Below are positions 10,001 through 17,437 of a stretch of 64,000 nucleotides of DNA, one piece after another. The position numbers were made by a program, and so were the translations under genes. The number at the start of each line of letters is the position of its first letter. Position 1 is the first letter of the stretch. The stretch is from Pseudaminobacter soli (ex Li et al. 2025) (GTDB lineage: Bacteria > Pseudomonadota > Alphaproteobacteria > Rhizobiales > Rhizobiaceae). The notes beneath the pieces were generated by a model. It saw only the letters and a program-made list of their open reading frames with translations. It did no database searches and was not told where the DNA came from. The stretch covers positions 1 to 64,000 of the forward strand of contig NZ_PXYL01000001.1 in NCBI RefSeq assembly GCF_003012705.1. The letters run 5' to 3'.

Positions 10001-10110
10001 TCGACTTCGCCCTGTCGCCCACCGCGGTCCTCGGCGTCTCCTATGGCGGCCAGTTCGGCTCGGGTCTTTCCGACCAGTCCGTCAAGGCCAACTTCAACGT
10101 GAAGTTCTGA
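7018..10110 (+). CDS. glycine-rich autotransporter (type Va secretion)
   Basis: A 1030-residue autotransporter. A long signal peptide (1-42, cleavage near AFA-AGG) leads into a region at about 76-305 made of imperfect TGGNGGDGG-type runs broken by short non-glycine segments. Then come autotransporter-associated beta-strand repeats (LTGTNTYSGGTTVFNDG and LLGTNSYSGATVVDGG) and a pectin-lyase-like stalk. A 12-strand outer-membrane barrel runs from about residue 755 (FAFWSRGFGSWGQW) to the C-terminal Phe of ANFNVKF. The TTG start at 7018 is preferred because GGGG lies 7 bases upstream; the ATG at 7042 lacks a site. No protease or lipase motif was seen in the passenger; adhesion or aggregation is an inference. 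Confidence 0.88.
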   Translation: MEISRLHWMALDADKAIHRTLRISGLVATLLLSTALTAPAFAAGGDSWSDASHVAPGGDDSLEFNESHAGGDGNIYGSGGGGGGAGIAGGQGGAGHDGVTPGGAGGGGGYPRDGGDGSTDTLGFGTGGGGGAHGYFDYFQTPVPEYSTTGGNGGAGGAATTVGATGGGGGAGGYGAAVRLTVANVYGGRVVPSHAVYTGGDGGDGGDGLNGARGGNGGSGGAGLGIYNPLPDTWFSLNYTIRGTVTGGNGGDGGANGGAGGNGGAGIAVSYLPNTMWLDIDGAVTGGNGGAAGSNGGLAGLGGVGVEGSSLFILVRDGGSITGGMSGDSLSRANAVNFTGGGNTLVFFGATSQLSGNINVAQDASVLFASMLDDGTEVDNVITGGGSVLTDSTITLTGTNTYSGGTTVFNDGILTLSGAGTLGDASGSTNVRMGGILDLGGTTQTQATVRLGDFGGEGTIRNGNLNAAIWSAGGTIENVGGTASLTTTDGTTTLLGTNSYSGATVVDGGRLKVQGAITGTSSVDVNDGGILGGNGVIDAPVVRINDGGIVGPGNSIGTLTINGDLEQKKGSTYEVELTSAGLTDRMNVSGTATIEKGALLNVVKLDTAPYVLGTSYLVLQANDGVSGKYTLTGDTALSAFIGLVGRYEPTQVYLDVTRTKSFAAAGLTRNQRAAGAGAESLGSGNPLYESILMAPTDAIAQYAFDQISGEIHASAKSVMIEDSRFARDAAMDRLRDAFDAVGAVRSPVTTYVDGKPALAAASTEGFAFWSRGFGSWGQWDSDGNAATIKRDISGFFAGGDGIVADTWRVGVLGGFSRSTFNVEDRFSAGSSDNLHVGLYGGTQWGDVAFRSGAAYTWHRISTDRSVTADYNARTAQAFGELGYGIQAGSVAFEPFANLAYVNLATDGFSERGTGGEMVLTGASSSTNATFTTLGARAATSFSLGATTATAKGTLGWRHAYGDVTPLSQMRFAGGDAFTIAGVPIARDVATVEAGLDFALSPTAVLGVSYGGQFGSGLSDQSVKANFNVKF

Positions 10111-10174
10111 GGAAGCGGCAAAAGCTAATCGCTCTCGTCCAGTGAACTTCAGGCCCTGGTTTCGAGAGCTGATC

Positions 10175-10208
10175 GGGTGGGCACGGCATTCCGTGCCCAC
10201 CCTTTTTT
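10175..10208 (+). terminator. rho-independent terminator of the autotransporter gene
   Basis: A perfect 12-bp stem GGGTGGGCACGG/CCGTGCCCACCC (10175-10186 with 10191-10202), CATT loop and six Ts at 10203-10208, 65 bases after the stop codon. Confidence 0.92.
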
Positions 10209-10215
10209 ATATCAA

Positions 10216-10358
10216 GAGTTGCGTCCGATGTTTTTTTCCGGACGCGCCCGGCTAGAGCGACGGGCATTCTGACGAATGCTATTCCCCCGCTCTATCCGTT
10301 TTCTTAGCCGCATTTGTGCGACGCCAGACGATTCCGTCTGGCTGCAAAATGCTCTAGC
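10216..10358. repeat. complex intergenic palindromic element
   Basis: The gap between the autotransporter terminator and the DUF1868 gene is packed with inverted repeats: GCGTCCG/CGGACGC around a T-run, CTAGAGC facing GCTCTA and GCTCTAG, and GCCAGACG/CGTCTGGC. The layout is that of dispersed intergenic mosaic repeats common in rhizobial genomes. Identity with a named family was not checked. Confidence 0.45.
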
Positions 10359-10363
10359 CCTTC

Positions 10364-11101
10364 TCAGGCCTCGAAATCGAATATCAGCAGTTCGGTGAAG
10401 TGGTTCATGTCCTCGAAGGCGCAGAAGGCCGGCGGGTCGAGCTCGATGATCGGCATCTCCCGACGGATATCGGCGGCAACCTCGTCGAGCATGGCCTGCC
10501 AGCGCGGCAGCGCCTCATCTTCCAGCCAGTCGGTCGCGTAGCCGAAGGTGATGTGGAAGTGATAGTCATCGTGGTCGGGATGGCGATAGCCGAGAAGATC
10601 GGCGAAAGCATCGCGCCACTCCCGCATCACCATGCGATCTTGCTCCGTCGCGCCCTCGACCAGAAGGCCCGACGGCCGGGCATGCGTGACCTCAACCTGA
10701 AAGGGATCGAGCATCGAAAAGGCTTCCAGCCGCTCGCCCATGATATCGGTCACCTCATCGATCGGCGTATCGAGCGGAAGGTCGTGCGGCCAGAAATCCG
10801 CCCGCCGGCGATATTCGATGATGCCCTGGAAGAGCGTCATGTGCAGGCTGGTGATCGGGGTGAAGACGAATTGCGGCGCTTCAGGCATGGCGAGGAATTT
10901 CTCGCGCGCCTCGATCAGGACATCCTGCGTCTGCGAATCCTTCGTCACATGGCAGACGATGGTGTTGCCGGGTTCGGGCAGGAAGCCGCCGACTTTCCGG
11001 TAACGGGTGCCGAGATGCAGCGGCGGGGCGGGGTTGCGGGCCTTGGAATAGGCAAGGACTTCGGGAGACAGAGAATCGAGGCTCATCGCGGACATATCCA
11101 T
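10364..11101 (-). CDS. DUF1868 protein, 2H-phosphoesterase/LigT-like fold
   Basis: A 245-residue cytosolic protein with two H-x-[T/S] motifs about 100 residues apart, SLHMTLF (near 105) and FHITFGY (near 205). This is the hallmark of the 2H phosphoesterase superfamily (LigT, cyclic phosphodiesterases, 2'-5' RNA ligase-like enzymes). The overall sequence fits DUF1868. The two His and the Thr residues would act on a cyclic or 2',5'-phosphodiester, but the substrate is unknown. The start is uncertain: ATGs at 11101, 11095 and 11086 all have weak ribosome binding sites. It stands alone. Confidence 0.8.
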   Translation of the reverse strand: MDMSAMSLDSLSPEVLAYSKARNPAPPLHLGTRYRKVGGFLPEPGNTIVCHVTKDSQTQDVLIEAREKFLAMPEAPQFVFTPITSLHMTLFQGIIEYRRRADFWPHDLPLDTPIDEVTDIMGERLEAFSMLDPFQVEVTHARPSGLLVEGATEQDRMVMREWRDAFADLLGYRHPDHDDYHFHITFGYATDWLEDEALPRWQAMLDEVAADIRREMPIIELDPPAFCAFEDMNHFTELLIFDFEA

Positions 11102-11318
11102 ACGTTGGAAGACTGCCTGGCTTTACGTCCCGACCAAGAACGCCGGATGACGGTTTAGCCAAAGAGTTGAGAATGTTGGGCGCGAGAGCTTGCTGCTGCA
11201 AACGAGCCTGCCGTTGCGGCGCGCCTTTCCTGCTCTCGATAAACTTCGTCCGATACGTCAAAGTTAATAGCGCGGGTTCGGTGGCGGGCGTAAGTTGGCG
11301 CAGCGGAAGGAAGCTGCC

Positions 11319-11615
11319 ATGCGCGATTATCTCAAGATTCACTCCGGTCTAGGGAATGGCCTCTTGCCTGAAGAGCTCGATCTGCTCGACGCGCTGGTGA
11401 GACGCGCTGTCAGCGAGTTGCGCATCACCGACCTGGGCGACAGGAACGAGGTCGCCGCGCGGATATTGTCGCTCTATGCGATTGGCGGCCGAAGCCCGGA
11501 CGAGATTCTGGAAATCACCATCCGCATGCAGCGTCAGGGCGTTACGCCCGGCGGCCGGCGGTCCGAGTGCCCGCCGCCAAAGCGCGCACCTGCGGCAATG
11601 CGGGCTCGGCGCTGA
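11319..11615 (+). CDS. small hypothetical protein
   Basis: A 98-residue protein beginning MRDYLKIHSGLG. The ATG at 11319 follows GGAAGGA with a 7-base gap, a much better start than the codon at 11295. The middle (PEELDLLDALVRRAVSELR, then RNEVAARILSLYAIGGRSPDEILEI) is predicted helical and charged; the tail is Arg/Pro rich. No family recognised. It is followed at 11665 by the convergent BMP transporter operon. Confidence 0.55.
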   Translation: MRDYLKIHSGLGNGLLPEELDLLDALVRRAVSELRITDLGDRNEVAARILSLYAIGGRSPDEILEITIRMQRQGVTPGGRRSECPPPKRAPAAMRARR

Positions 11616-11664
11616 AGCATTTCTCCCTTACTACCGATGGCACCGGCCGACGAGCGACCGGTGT

Positions 11665-12585
11665 TTAGCTTGCCGGGCGGAACGGCTTTGCCAAAGATGC
11701 AGGGAAGTGCAGCGCCAGGATCTGGCGATTGCGCGAGATGATGACCAGAACCACGATGGTGGCGAGATAGGGGAGGGCGGAGAGTAGCTCCGAGGGCACG
11801 GCAAGGCCCAGCGCCTGACCCTGAAGCTGCAGGATCGTCATGCCGCCGAACAGCCAGGCGCCTAAAAGGACGCGCAACGGCCGCCAGGTGGCGAAGACCA
11901 CCAGCGCCAGCGCGATCCAGCCCTTGCCGGCGGTCATGTTCTCGACCCAGAGCGGCGTGTAGGCGACCGAGAGATACGCGCCCGCCAGCCCCGCCATCAG
12001 CCCGCCGAACAGCACGGCCATGTAGCGGATCTTGATCACCGGATAGCCGATCGCATGCGCCGTCTCGGGCGACTCGCCTATGGTGCGCAGGACCAGTCCG
12101 CCCTTGGTGCGGTAGAGGAACCAGCTGATCACCGCGAACATGACAATCGCCAGATAGACCAGCGGGTCGAAGCGGAACAGCATGGGCCCCAGCACCGGGA
12201 TGTCGGACAGGAGCGGGATATGCACCGGCTTCAGCGCATCGATCGGCGTGCTGCCGAAATTGCGGCCCAGGAAGGCCGAAACGCCCGAACCGAAGATCGC
12301 CAATGCCAGACCGGCGGCGTACTGGTTGGTGAGGAAGGTGAGGGCCAGAACGCCAAACAGAAGCGAGGCGGCTGCACCCGCGAGCGCGCCGATGACGATC
12401 GCCACCGGCATCGGCAGGCCCGAGATCACCGCCCAGAAAGCGAAGGCCGCGCCCATCAGCATCATGCCCTCGATGCCGAGATTGAGCACACCGGACTTTT
12501 CGACCACCAGTTCGCCCAGCGCAGCGAAGATCAGCGGCGTCGCGGCGACGATGGTGCCGGTGAAGATGGCGAGGAACAGGTCCAT
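11665..12585 (-). CDS. BMP-type ABC transporter permease, second subunit
   Basis: A 306-residue inner-membrane permease starting MDLFLAIFTGTIV, with about nine hydrophobic helices and the family loops EKSGVLNLGIEGMML (cytoplasmic coupling region) and FLGRNFGSTPID. It belongs to the BPD_transp_2 branch that works with BMP-family binding proteins (YufQ/NupC-like, nucleoside or purine-type uptake). The start is ATG at 12585: it shares a base with the TGA of the preceding permease gene (TGATG), showing translational coupling. Longer in-frame extensions upstream are antisense-like noise inside the other permease gene. Confidence 0.9.
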   Translation of the reverse strand: MDLFLAIFTGTIVAATPLIFAALGELVVEKSGVLNLGIEGMMLMGAAFAFWAVISGLPMPVAIVIGALAGAAASLLFGVLALTFLTNQYAAGLALAIFGSGVSAFLGRNFGSTPIDALKPVHIPLLSDIPVLGPMLFRFDPLVYLAIVMFAVISWFLYRTKGGLVLRTIGESPETAHAIGYPVIKIRYMAVLFGGLMAGLAGAYLSVAYTPLWVENMTAGKGWIALALVVFATWRPLRVLLGAWLFGGMTILQLQGQALGLAVPSELLSALPYLATIVVLVIISRNRQILALHFPASLAKPFRPAS

Positions 12586-13661
12586 CACGCGTGCTCCGGA
12601 ATGAGGCGGATGCGGTAGAAGATGAAGAAGTCGGCCGCGAGCAGGAAGAACAGCAGGATGCCCTGGAAGACGCGCGTCAGCGACGACGACAGGCCGAGCG
12701 TCAGCTGCACCGTCTCGCCGCCCAGGAACAGGAGCGACATAAGCAGGCCGCCAAGCACGATGCCGAAGGCATTGAGCCGGCCGATGAAGGCGACGATGAT
12801 TGCCGCAAAGCCGTAGCCGGGCGAGATCTGCGGCGACAGCTGGCCGAGCGGCCCGGACAGTTCGGCCATGCCGGCGATGCCGGCCGCGGCCCCGCCGGCC
12901 AGCAGGCCGGTCCAGACGGCTGCGGATTCGCGGAAACCCGCATAGCGCGCGGCAAGGGGGGCCGCGCCGCCGACCGACATCTTGTAGCCGAGGAAGCTGC
13001 GGTCGGTGAAAAGCCACATCACCAGCACGGCGACGCCGGTGATGAAGATCGACGGGTTCAGCCGGTAGGAATAGTCGAAGGGCTCGAACATCGCCGCTGC
13101 AGGCAAAAGCGCGGTCTGTGGGTAGTTGAAGCCGGCGGGGTCGCGCCACGGCCCGTGCACCAGCCACGACAGAAACAGCGTGGCGATATAGGTGAGCATG
13201 AGCGTGACGAGGATTTCGTTGGTGTTCATGCGCGCCCGCAGGAAGGCGGGAATTGCTGCCCAGAGCATGCCGGCGCAGGCGCCTGCGAGAACCATCAGCG
13301 GCAGAAGGAGCGGGCTTTCGGGGTCTGGATAAAACAGGCCGACGCCGCAGGCTGCGATGGCGCCGATGATCAGCTGGCCCTCGGCGCCGATGTTCCAGAC
13401 ATTGGCGCGGAAGCCGACGGCAAGGCCGCAGCCGATGAGGATCAGCGGCGAGGCCTTCAGCAGAAGCTCGGACAGGCCGTTCATGGAATTGAGCGGCGCG
13501 ATGAAAAAGGCCTGCAAGGTCGAGAGCGGATCGTAGCCGAGTACGGCGAACATCGCCGAGCCGACCAGCAGCGTGAGCACGGTTGCCACAACCGGGGCGG
13601 CGACGCGCATGGAGGCCGACGGTTCGGTCCGTTGTTCAATTCTGAAGCGCAACTTGGCCAC
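12585..13661 (-). CDS. BMP-type ABC transporter permease, first subunit
   Basis: A 358-residue permease of the YufP/NupB type with about ten membrane segments. The typical motif NVWNIGAEGQLIIGAI sits near residues 85-105 and ARMNTNEILVTLML near 145. It pairs with the permease at 11665-12585. It overlaps the ATPase gene by 26 bases upstream and the next permease by one base, so all are co-translated. Confidence 0.9.
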   Translation of the reverse strand: MAKLRFRIEQRTEPSASMRVAAPVVATVLTLLVGSAMFAVLGYDPLSTLQAFFIAPLNSMNGLSELLLKASPLILIGCGLAVGFRANVWNIGAEGQLIIGAIAACGVGLFYPDPESPLLLPLMVLAGACAGMLWAAIPAFLRARMNTNEILVTLMLTYIATLFLSWLVHGPWRDPAGFNYPQTALLPAAAMFEPFDYSYRLNPSIFITGVAVLVMWLFTDRSFLGYKMSVGGAAPLAARYAGFRESAAVWTGLLAGGAAAGIAGMAELSGPLGQLSPQISPGYGFAAIIVAFIGRLNAFGIVLGGLLMSLLFLGGETVQLTLGLSSSLTRVFQGILLFFLLAADFFIFYRIRLIPEHA

Positions 13662-15174
13662 TCCTGCCGGTTTCGTTATTGCCGCCGATCCTGGTCATGA
13701 GCAGGCCGACTTCCTCGCGGTTGGTTTGCGTGCGGATGAGGGACGGGGAGACGCGGCCCTGGCAGATCACAAGCAGCCGGTCGCAGATCTCGAACAGCTC
13801 GTCTAGTTCTTCGGACACCACCAGTACGGCGGCGCCGGCGCGGCTCAGATCCACCAGCGTCTGGCGGATGAAGGCCGCCGCGCCCACATCGACGCCCCAG
13901 GTCGGCTGCGAGACCAGAAGCAGCTTGGGTTGCAGCGCGATCTCCCGGCCGACGATGTATTTCTGCAGGTTGCCGCCCGACAGGCTTTGCGCGGCGGCCT
14001 GAACGCCATTGGCCTTGACCTTGAATTTTTCGATGACGGCGCGGGCAAAGCCGTTGGCCTTGCCCCGGTCGACGAGGCCGCGCCGCACCAGGCCAGCCTT
14101 GTGGCCGGTGAGCACGGCGTTCTGCCACAGCGAATGCGGGGGCACGGCGCCGCGCCCCAGGCGTTCCTCCGGCACGAAGGTGAGGCCCAGCTTGCGGCGC
14201 GCCGCGGCGTCCAGCCGATCGACGGGCTTGCCGTCAATCCCGATCGAGCCGCCGTCGCGGTGCAGGCGCTCGCCGCTGAGAAGCGAGATCAGCTCGGCCT
14301 GGCCGTTGCCGGAAACGCCGGCAAGGCCGACGATCTCGCCGCCGTGGACGTCGAAGGAAATGTCGCTGAGCGCAATGCCGCTCTTGCCGGCGGGAGCCGA
14401 AAGGCCGCGCACGCTGAGGACAGGCTTTTCGCTGCGCACCGACGGGGTGACGTGCATTTCCGGCAGCTTGGAGCCGACCATCATGCGCGCCAGCTCGATC
14501 GCGGTGGTTTCCTTGGGTCGGGCGGCTCCCGTCACCTTGCCATTGCGCAGCACGGTGGCGCTATCACAAAGCTCCTGCACCTCGTCGAGCTTGTGGCTGA
14601 TGTAGAGGATGCTGCAGCCTTCGCTGGCCAGCTGGCGCAGCGTTTCGAACAGTTTTGTCACCGCCTGCGGCGTGAGCACCGAGGTCGGCTCGTCCAGGAT
14701 CAGGAGCTTGGGCGACTGAAGAAGGCAGCGCACGATTTCCACCCGCTGGCGTTCGCCGACCGAGAGGTCGTGTACCCGTTGCCAGGGATCGATCGGCATG
14801 CCGTAGCGCGCAGAAAGCTCGGTGATCTGCGCTGCCAGCGCGTTGAGATCGAAGGCGCCGCTGACGGCGAGGGCGATGTTCTCGACCACGGTGACAGATT
14901 CGAACAGCGCGAAATGCTGGTAGACCATCTCGATGCCGAGCGCGCGCGAGGTGGCGGGGTTGTGCGCCTCGATGAGCTTGCCGTCGCAGACGATCTCGCC
15001 CGAGTCGGCCTGCGCGGCGCCGTAGATGATCTTCATCAGGGTGGATTTGCCGGCGCCGTTCTCGCCGAGCACGGCATGGATCTCGCCCGGCAGGATCGTC
15101 ATCGAGATGTCGTCATTGGCGACGACACCGGGATAACGCTTGGAAATATTGCGTAGTTCGAGACGGGGAATCAT
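13636..15174 (-). CDS. BMP-type ABC transporter ATPase with two ABC domains
   Basis: A 512-residue cytoplasmic ATPase of the sugar/nucleoside (RbsA/YufO) type. Domain 1 has Walker A GENGAGKST, signature LSVGERQRVEI and Walker B LLILDEPTS. Domain 2 has the degenerate Walker A GVSGNGQAE, signature LSGGNLQKYIVGRE and LLLVSQPTWGVDVG, which is normal for this family (one active and one weakened site). It energises the permeases at 11665-13661 and lies 98 bases after the binding-protein gene. Confidence 0.92.
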   Translation of the reverse strand: MIPRLELRNISKRYPGVVANDDISMTILPGEIHAVLGENGAGKSTLMKIIYGAAQADSGEIVCDGKLIEAHNPATSRALGIEMVYQHFALFESVTVVENIALAVSGAFDLNALAAQITELSARYGMPIDPWQRVHDLSVGERQRVEIVRCLLQSPKLLILDEPTSVLTPQAVTKLFETLRQLASEGCSILYISHKLDEVQELCDSATVLRNGKVTGAARPKETTAIELARMMVGSKLPEMHVTPSVRSEKPVLSVRGLSAPAGKSGIALSDISFDVHGGEIVGLAGVSGNGQAELISLLSGERLHRDGGSIGIDGKPVDRLDAAARRKLGLTFVPEERLGRGAVPPHSLWQNAVLTGHKAGLVRRGLVDRGKANGFARAVIEKFKVKANGVQAAAQSLSGGNLQKYIVGREIALQPKLLLVSQPTWGVDVGAAAFIRQTLVDLSRAGAAVLVVSEELDELFEICDRLLVICQGRVSPSLIRTQTNREEVGLLMTRIGGNNETGRSGQVALQN

Positions 15175-15220
15175 TTCCTGTCCTGCCGTGCGACCAGTCT
15201 TGCTAGGTTGGACGAATGGG

Positions 15221-15258
15221 CAGGCAACCGGCGCGGCGGGGCCGCTCCGGGTTGCCCG
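15221..15258 (-). promoter_or_regulatory. stem-loop between binding-protein and ATPase genes
   Basis: GGCAACC (15223-15229) pairs with GGTTGCC (15250-15256), extended by a GC-rich bulged stem. There is no T-run on the minus strand. Such hairpins after an ABC binding-protein gene usually protect the upstream message and lower expression of the downstream subunits. Confidence 0.45.
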
Positions 15259-15272
15259 CCGCTTCTATTCGA

Positions 15273-16367
15273 TCAGGAGAGCTTCCCGATCATTCCCTTG
15301 ACGAACCAGTTCATGCCGCGGATGTCGGCATCGGCCAGGACCGCGCCGGCCGGAACCTTTACGTTGCCGTCCTGGTCCTTGAGTTCGCCGGCATAGGGAT
15401 GAACCTTGCCGGAGCCGATGTCCGCCTCGAGCTGCTTGAGCTTGGCGATGACGTCGGCCGGGATCGCCTCATTGTAGGGCGCCATCTTGACCACGCCGGC
15501 GGCCAGGCCGTCCCAGCGCACCTCCGGCTTCCAGTTGCCTTCGAGCACCCCCTTGGCTGCGCGCAGATAGTCGCTCGACCAGTCGAGTGTGAAGGCGGTG
15601 AGCTGCTTGCCGGAGCCGAACTTCGACATGTCGCTGGCGTAGCCGATCGACCATGCGCCCTTTTCGCCGGCAACCTGAACGCCGGTGGCGGTGTCCGTCA
15701 TCGAGCAGATCACGTCGCAGCCCTGTGAGACCAGCGTGTTGGCGGCTTCCTTCTCCTTGCCCGGATCGAACCAGGAATTGAGGAAGAGCGCGTTGCAGGT
15801 GATGTCGGGATTGACGCTCTGCGCGCCGAGCAACAACGCATTCGCCGGGCCGACGATGTCGGGGATGGGGAAGCCGCCGATGAAGCCGATCTTGCCCGTC
15901 TTGCTCATATGCGCGCCGGCGGCGCCGGCCACGTAGCAGCCTTCATAGTACTTGGCTTCGAAGGTGCCGAGGTTGGGCAGGTGGACGATGCCAGAGCAGT
16001 GCTCGAAAGCGACTTTTGGGAAACGCGGAGCCACCTTCTGCAGCGGCGTGCCGTGCGAGAAGCTGGTGCCGAAGATGAGCCTGTTGCCGGAAGCGGCAAG
16101 CTCGCGGAAGACGCGCTCGGCGTCCTGCGGCATGAAGATGTTGTCGATGACGGTGATCTCGACCTTGTCGCCGAGCTCGGCCTTGACGGCGTCGACCGCG
16201 AGGCTGTGCTGTTTGGTCCAGCCAATCTCGGCGATCGGCGAGACATAGACCACGCCCATCTTGAGAACTTCCTGCGCGTTGGCGATGCCGGCGAAGCCGC
16301 CGGTGCCGATCGCCGCGCCGACAGCACTCGAATATTGCAGGAATTGCCGTCTGTTGAGGTTGTGCAT
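15273..16367 (-). CDS. BMP-family ABC transporter substrate-binding protein, Tat exported
   Basis: A 364-residue periplasmic binding protein of the BMP/PnrA family. The N-terminus MHNLNRRQFLQYSS has a twin-arginine motif, then a hydrophobic stretch ending at ANAQ, so export is probably by Tat. The mature part begins KMGVVYVSPIAEIGWTKQH, the typical BMP first strand. Known members bind nucleosides, purines or related small molecules. It lies directly downstream of the GntR gene and upstream of its own ATPase and permeases; all face away from the Rieske-type operon at 17438. Confidence 0.92.
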   Translation of the reverse strand: MHNLNRRQFLQYSSAVGAAIGTGGFAGIANAQEVLKMGVVYVSPIAEIGWTKQHSLAVDAVKAELGDKVEITVIDNIFMPQDAERVFRELAASGNRLIFGTSFSHGTPLQKVAPRFPKVAFEHCSGIVHLPNLGTFEAKYYEGCYVAGAAGAHMSKTGKIGFIGGFPIPDIVGPANALLLGAQSVNPDITCNALFLNSWFDPGKEKEAANTLVSQGCDVICSMTDTATGVQVAGEKGAWSIGYASDMSKFGSGKQLTAFTLDWSSDYLRAAKGVLEGNWKPEVRWDGLAAGVVKMAPYNEAIPADVIAKLKQLEADIGSGKVHPYAGELKDQDGNVKVPAGAVLADADIRGMNWFVKGMIGKLS

Positions 16368-16416
16368 TTTTAAGACCCTCTGTTGGTTCCGAACGCTGCG
16401 CCTGATTTTTCTGGTA

Positions 16417-17193
16417 TCAGGTCTGTTTTGAGGCGTGGACGTGGCGATGCGTCGCTTTTGCGCCTTCTTCTTCCATTTTTTTCGCCACTGCCGGTTTTGC
16501 CACGCCGTTCAAGCTGCCCTCGAGATAGGGCGCCAGCGCTTCACGCGGCGTCATCTCGGGGAAAACCTGCCTGTCCATGATGTAGCCGCGCACGACGGCA
16601 CGGTGATGCGTGTCGATGAGCTCCATCGCCTGCTTGAGTCTCCCTTTCTCGAGCAGGTCGATCAGCCGCGCATGGTCGTCGAGCAGGTTGCAATAGTCGA
16701 AATCGGCGGTGATCAGCGAGCGCAGCAGCGTGGTGCGGCGCAGCAACTGGGCGTGGATGTCCTGCATGACCTTGTTGCGGCTGAGGCGCACGAACACCGT
16801 GTGGTATTCCTGGCCGAGCACGTCGGCCAGCGCGTCGTTGCCATTTGCCACCGCCTGCCGCTGGCGCTCGACATGCTGGCGCAGCTCGGCCCAGCCGACG
16901 GGACCAAGCCGGTCGCTGAGCTGGGCGGCGACGCCCTGCTCGACCAGCGTCAGCGCGTCGTAGATCTCGATCGCCTCCTGCATGCCGGGCTTGGCGACGA
17001 AGGCGCCGCGATTGCGCTCGATCTGCGCCAGCCCGTCATCGGCGAGGCGGATCAGCGCCTGGCGCACCACGATGCGGCTGACATTGAAGATTTCCGCCAG
17101 CTCGCGCTCGCCGAGCTTGCAGCCGGGCACGAGGCGGTGATCGATGATGGCGCGTGTAAGGGTGTCCGCAATCGCTTGGGAACGGCTGCTCAT
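16417..17193 (-). CDS. GntR-family regulator (FadR/FCD subfamily)
   Basis: A 258-residue repressor-type regulator. A winged helix-turn-helix at about 5-70 (GERELAEIFNVSRIVVRQALIRLADDGL) is followed by an all-helical FCD ligand-binding domain with candidate metal-binding histidines in EYHTVFVRL, DDHARLIDLL and DTHHRAVVRGY. The ATG at 17193 has GGAG 9 bases upstream; the codon at 17271 would add an unlikely extension. It is first in the leftward transporter operon and divergent from the oxygenase operon, so it probably senses the transported compound or a product and controls both. Confidence 0.9.
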   Translation of the reverse strand: MSSRSQAIADTLTRAIIDHRLVPGCKLGERELAEIFNVSRIVVRQALIRLADDGLAQIERNRGAFVAKPGMQEAIEIYDALTLVEQGVAAQLSDRLGPVGWAELRQHVERQRQAVANGNDALADVLGQEYHTVFVRLSRNKVMQDIHAQLLRRTTLLRSLITADFDYCNLLDDHARLIDLLEKGRLKQAMELIDTHHRAVVRGYIMDRQVFPEMTPREALAPYLEGSLNGVAKPAVAKKMEEEGAKATHRHVHASKQT

Positions 17194-17321
17194 TGCGCGT
17201 GTCTCCGCCGCTCGGGCGAGGCTTCCTGCATGGCGTTCACATTCCGTGGGGGAGGGCTTGAAGCGCCTCATGTCCCAGATGACAACCTGCCCGCATCGGA
17301 AGGCAATCGTCGAAACCTGTC

Positions 17322-17372
17322 AATCAAAAATGTGATTTTGTCAGCCACAAATTTATTGATTGATATCCAATC
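17322..17372. promoter_or_regulatory. inverted repeats in the divergent GntR/oxygenase intergenic region
   Basis: The AT-rich 244-base gap between the divergent starts 17193 and 17438 holds AATCA-N6-TGATT (17322-17337) and GATTG-N5-CAATC (17358-17372). Both have spacing and dyad symmetry plausible for FCD-type GntR operators, and their half-sites overlap in sequence. Binding is an inference. Confidence 0.45.
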
Positions 17373-17437
17373 TTGTGTTTCCAATGACCCTACCGAGCTA
17401 GGTTCATGGTGAAGGGCTAGCCAGGGAGGGACGGGCG

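Noticed and set aside
7957-10200. Two long minus-strand frames under the autotransporter
   Set aside because: Repetitive antisense of a glycine-rich and beta-barrel gene; no start signals or domains.
12586-13167. 194-codon N-terminal extension of the second BMP permease
   Set aside because: It overlaps the first permease gene out of frame; the TGATG junction at 12583-12587 fixes the start at 12585.
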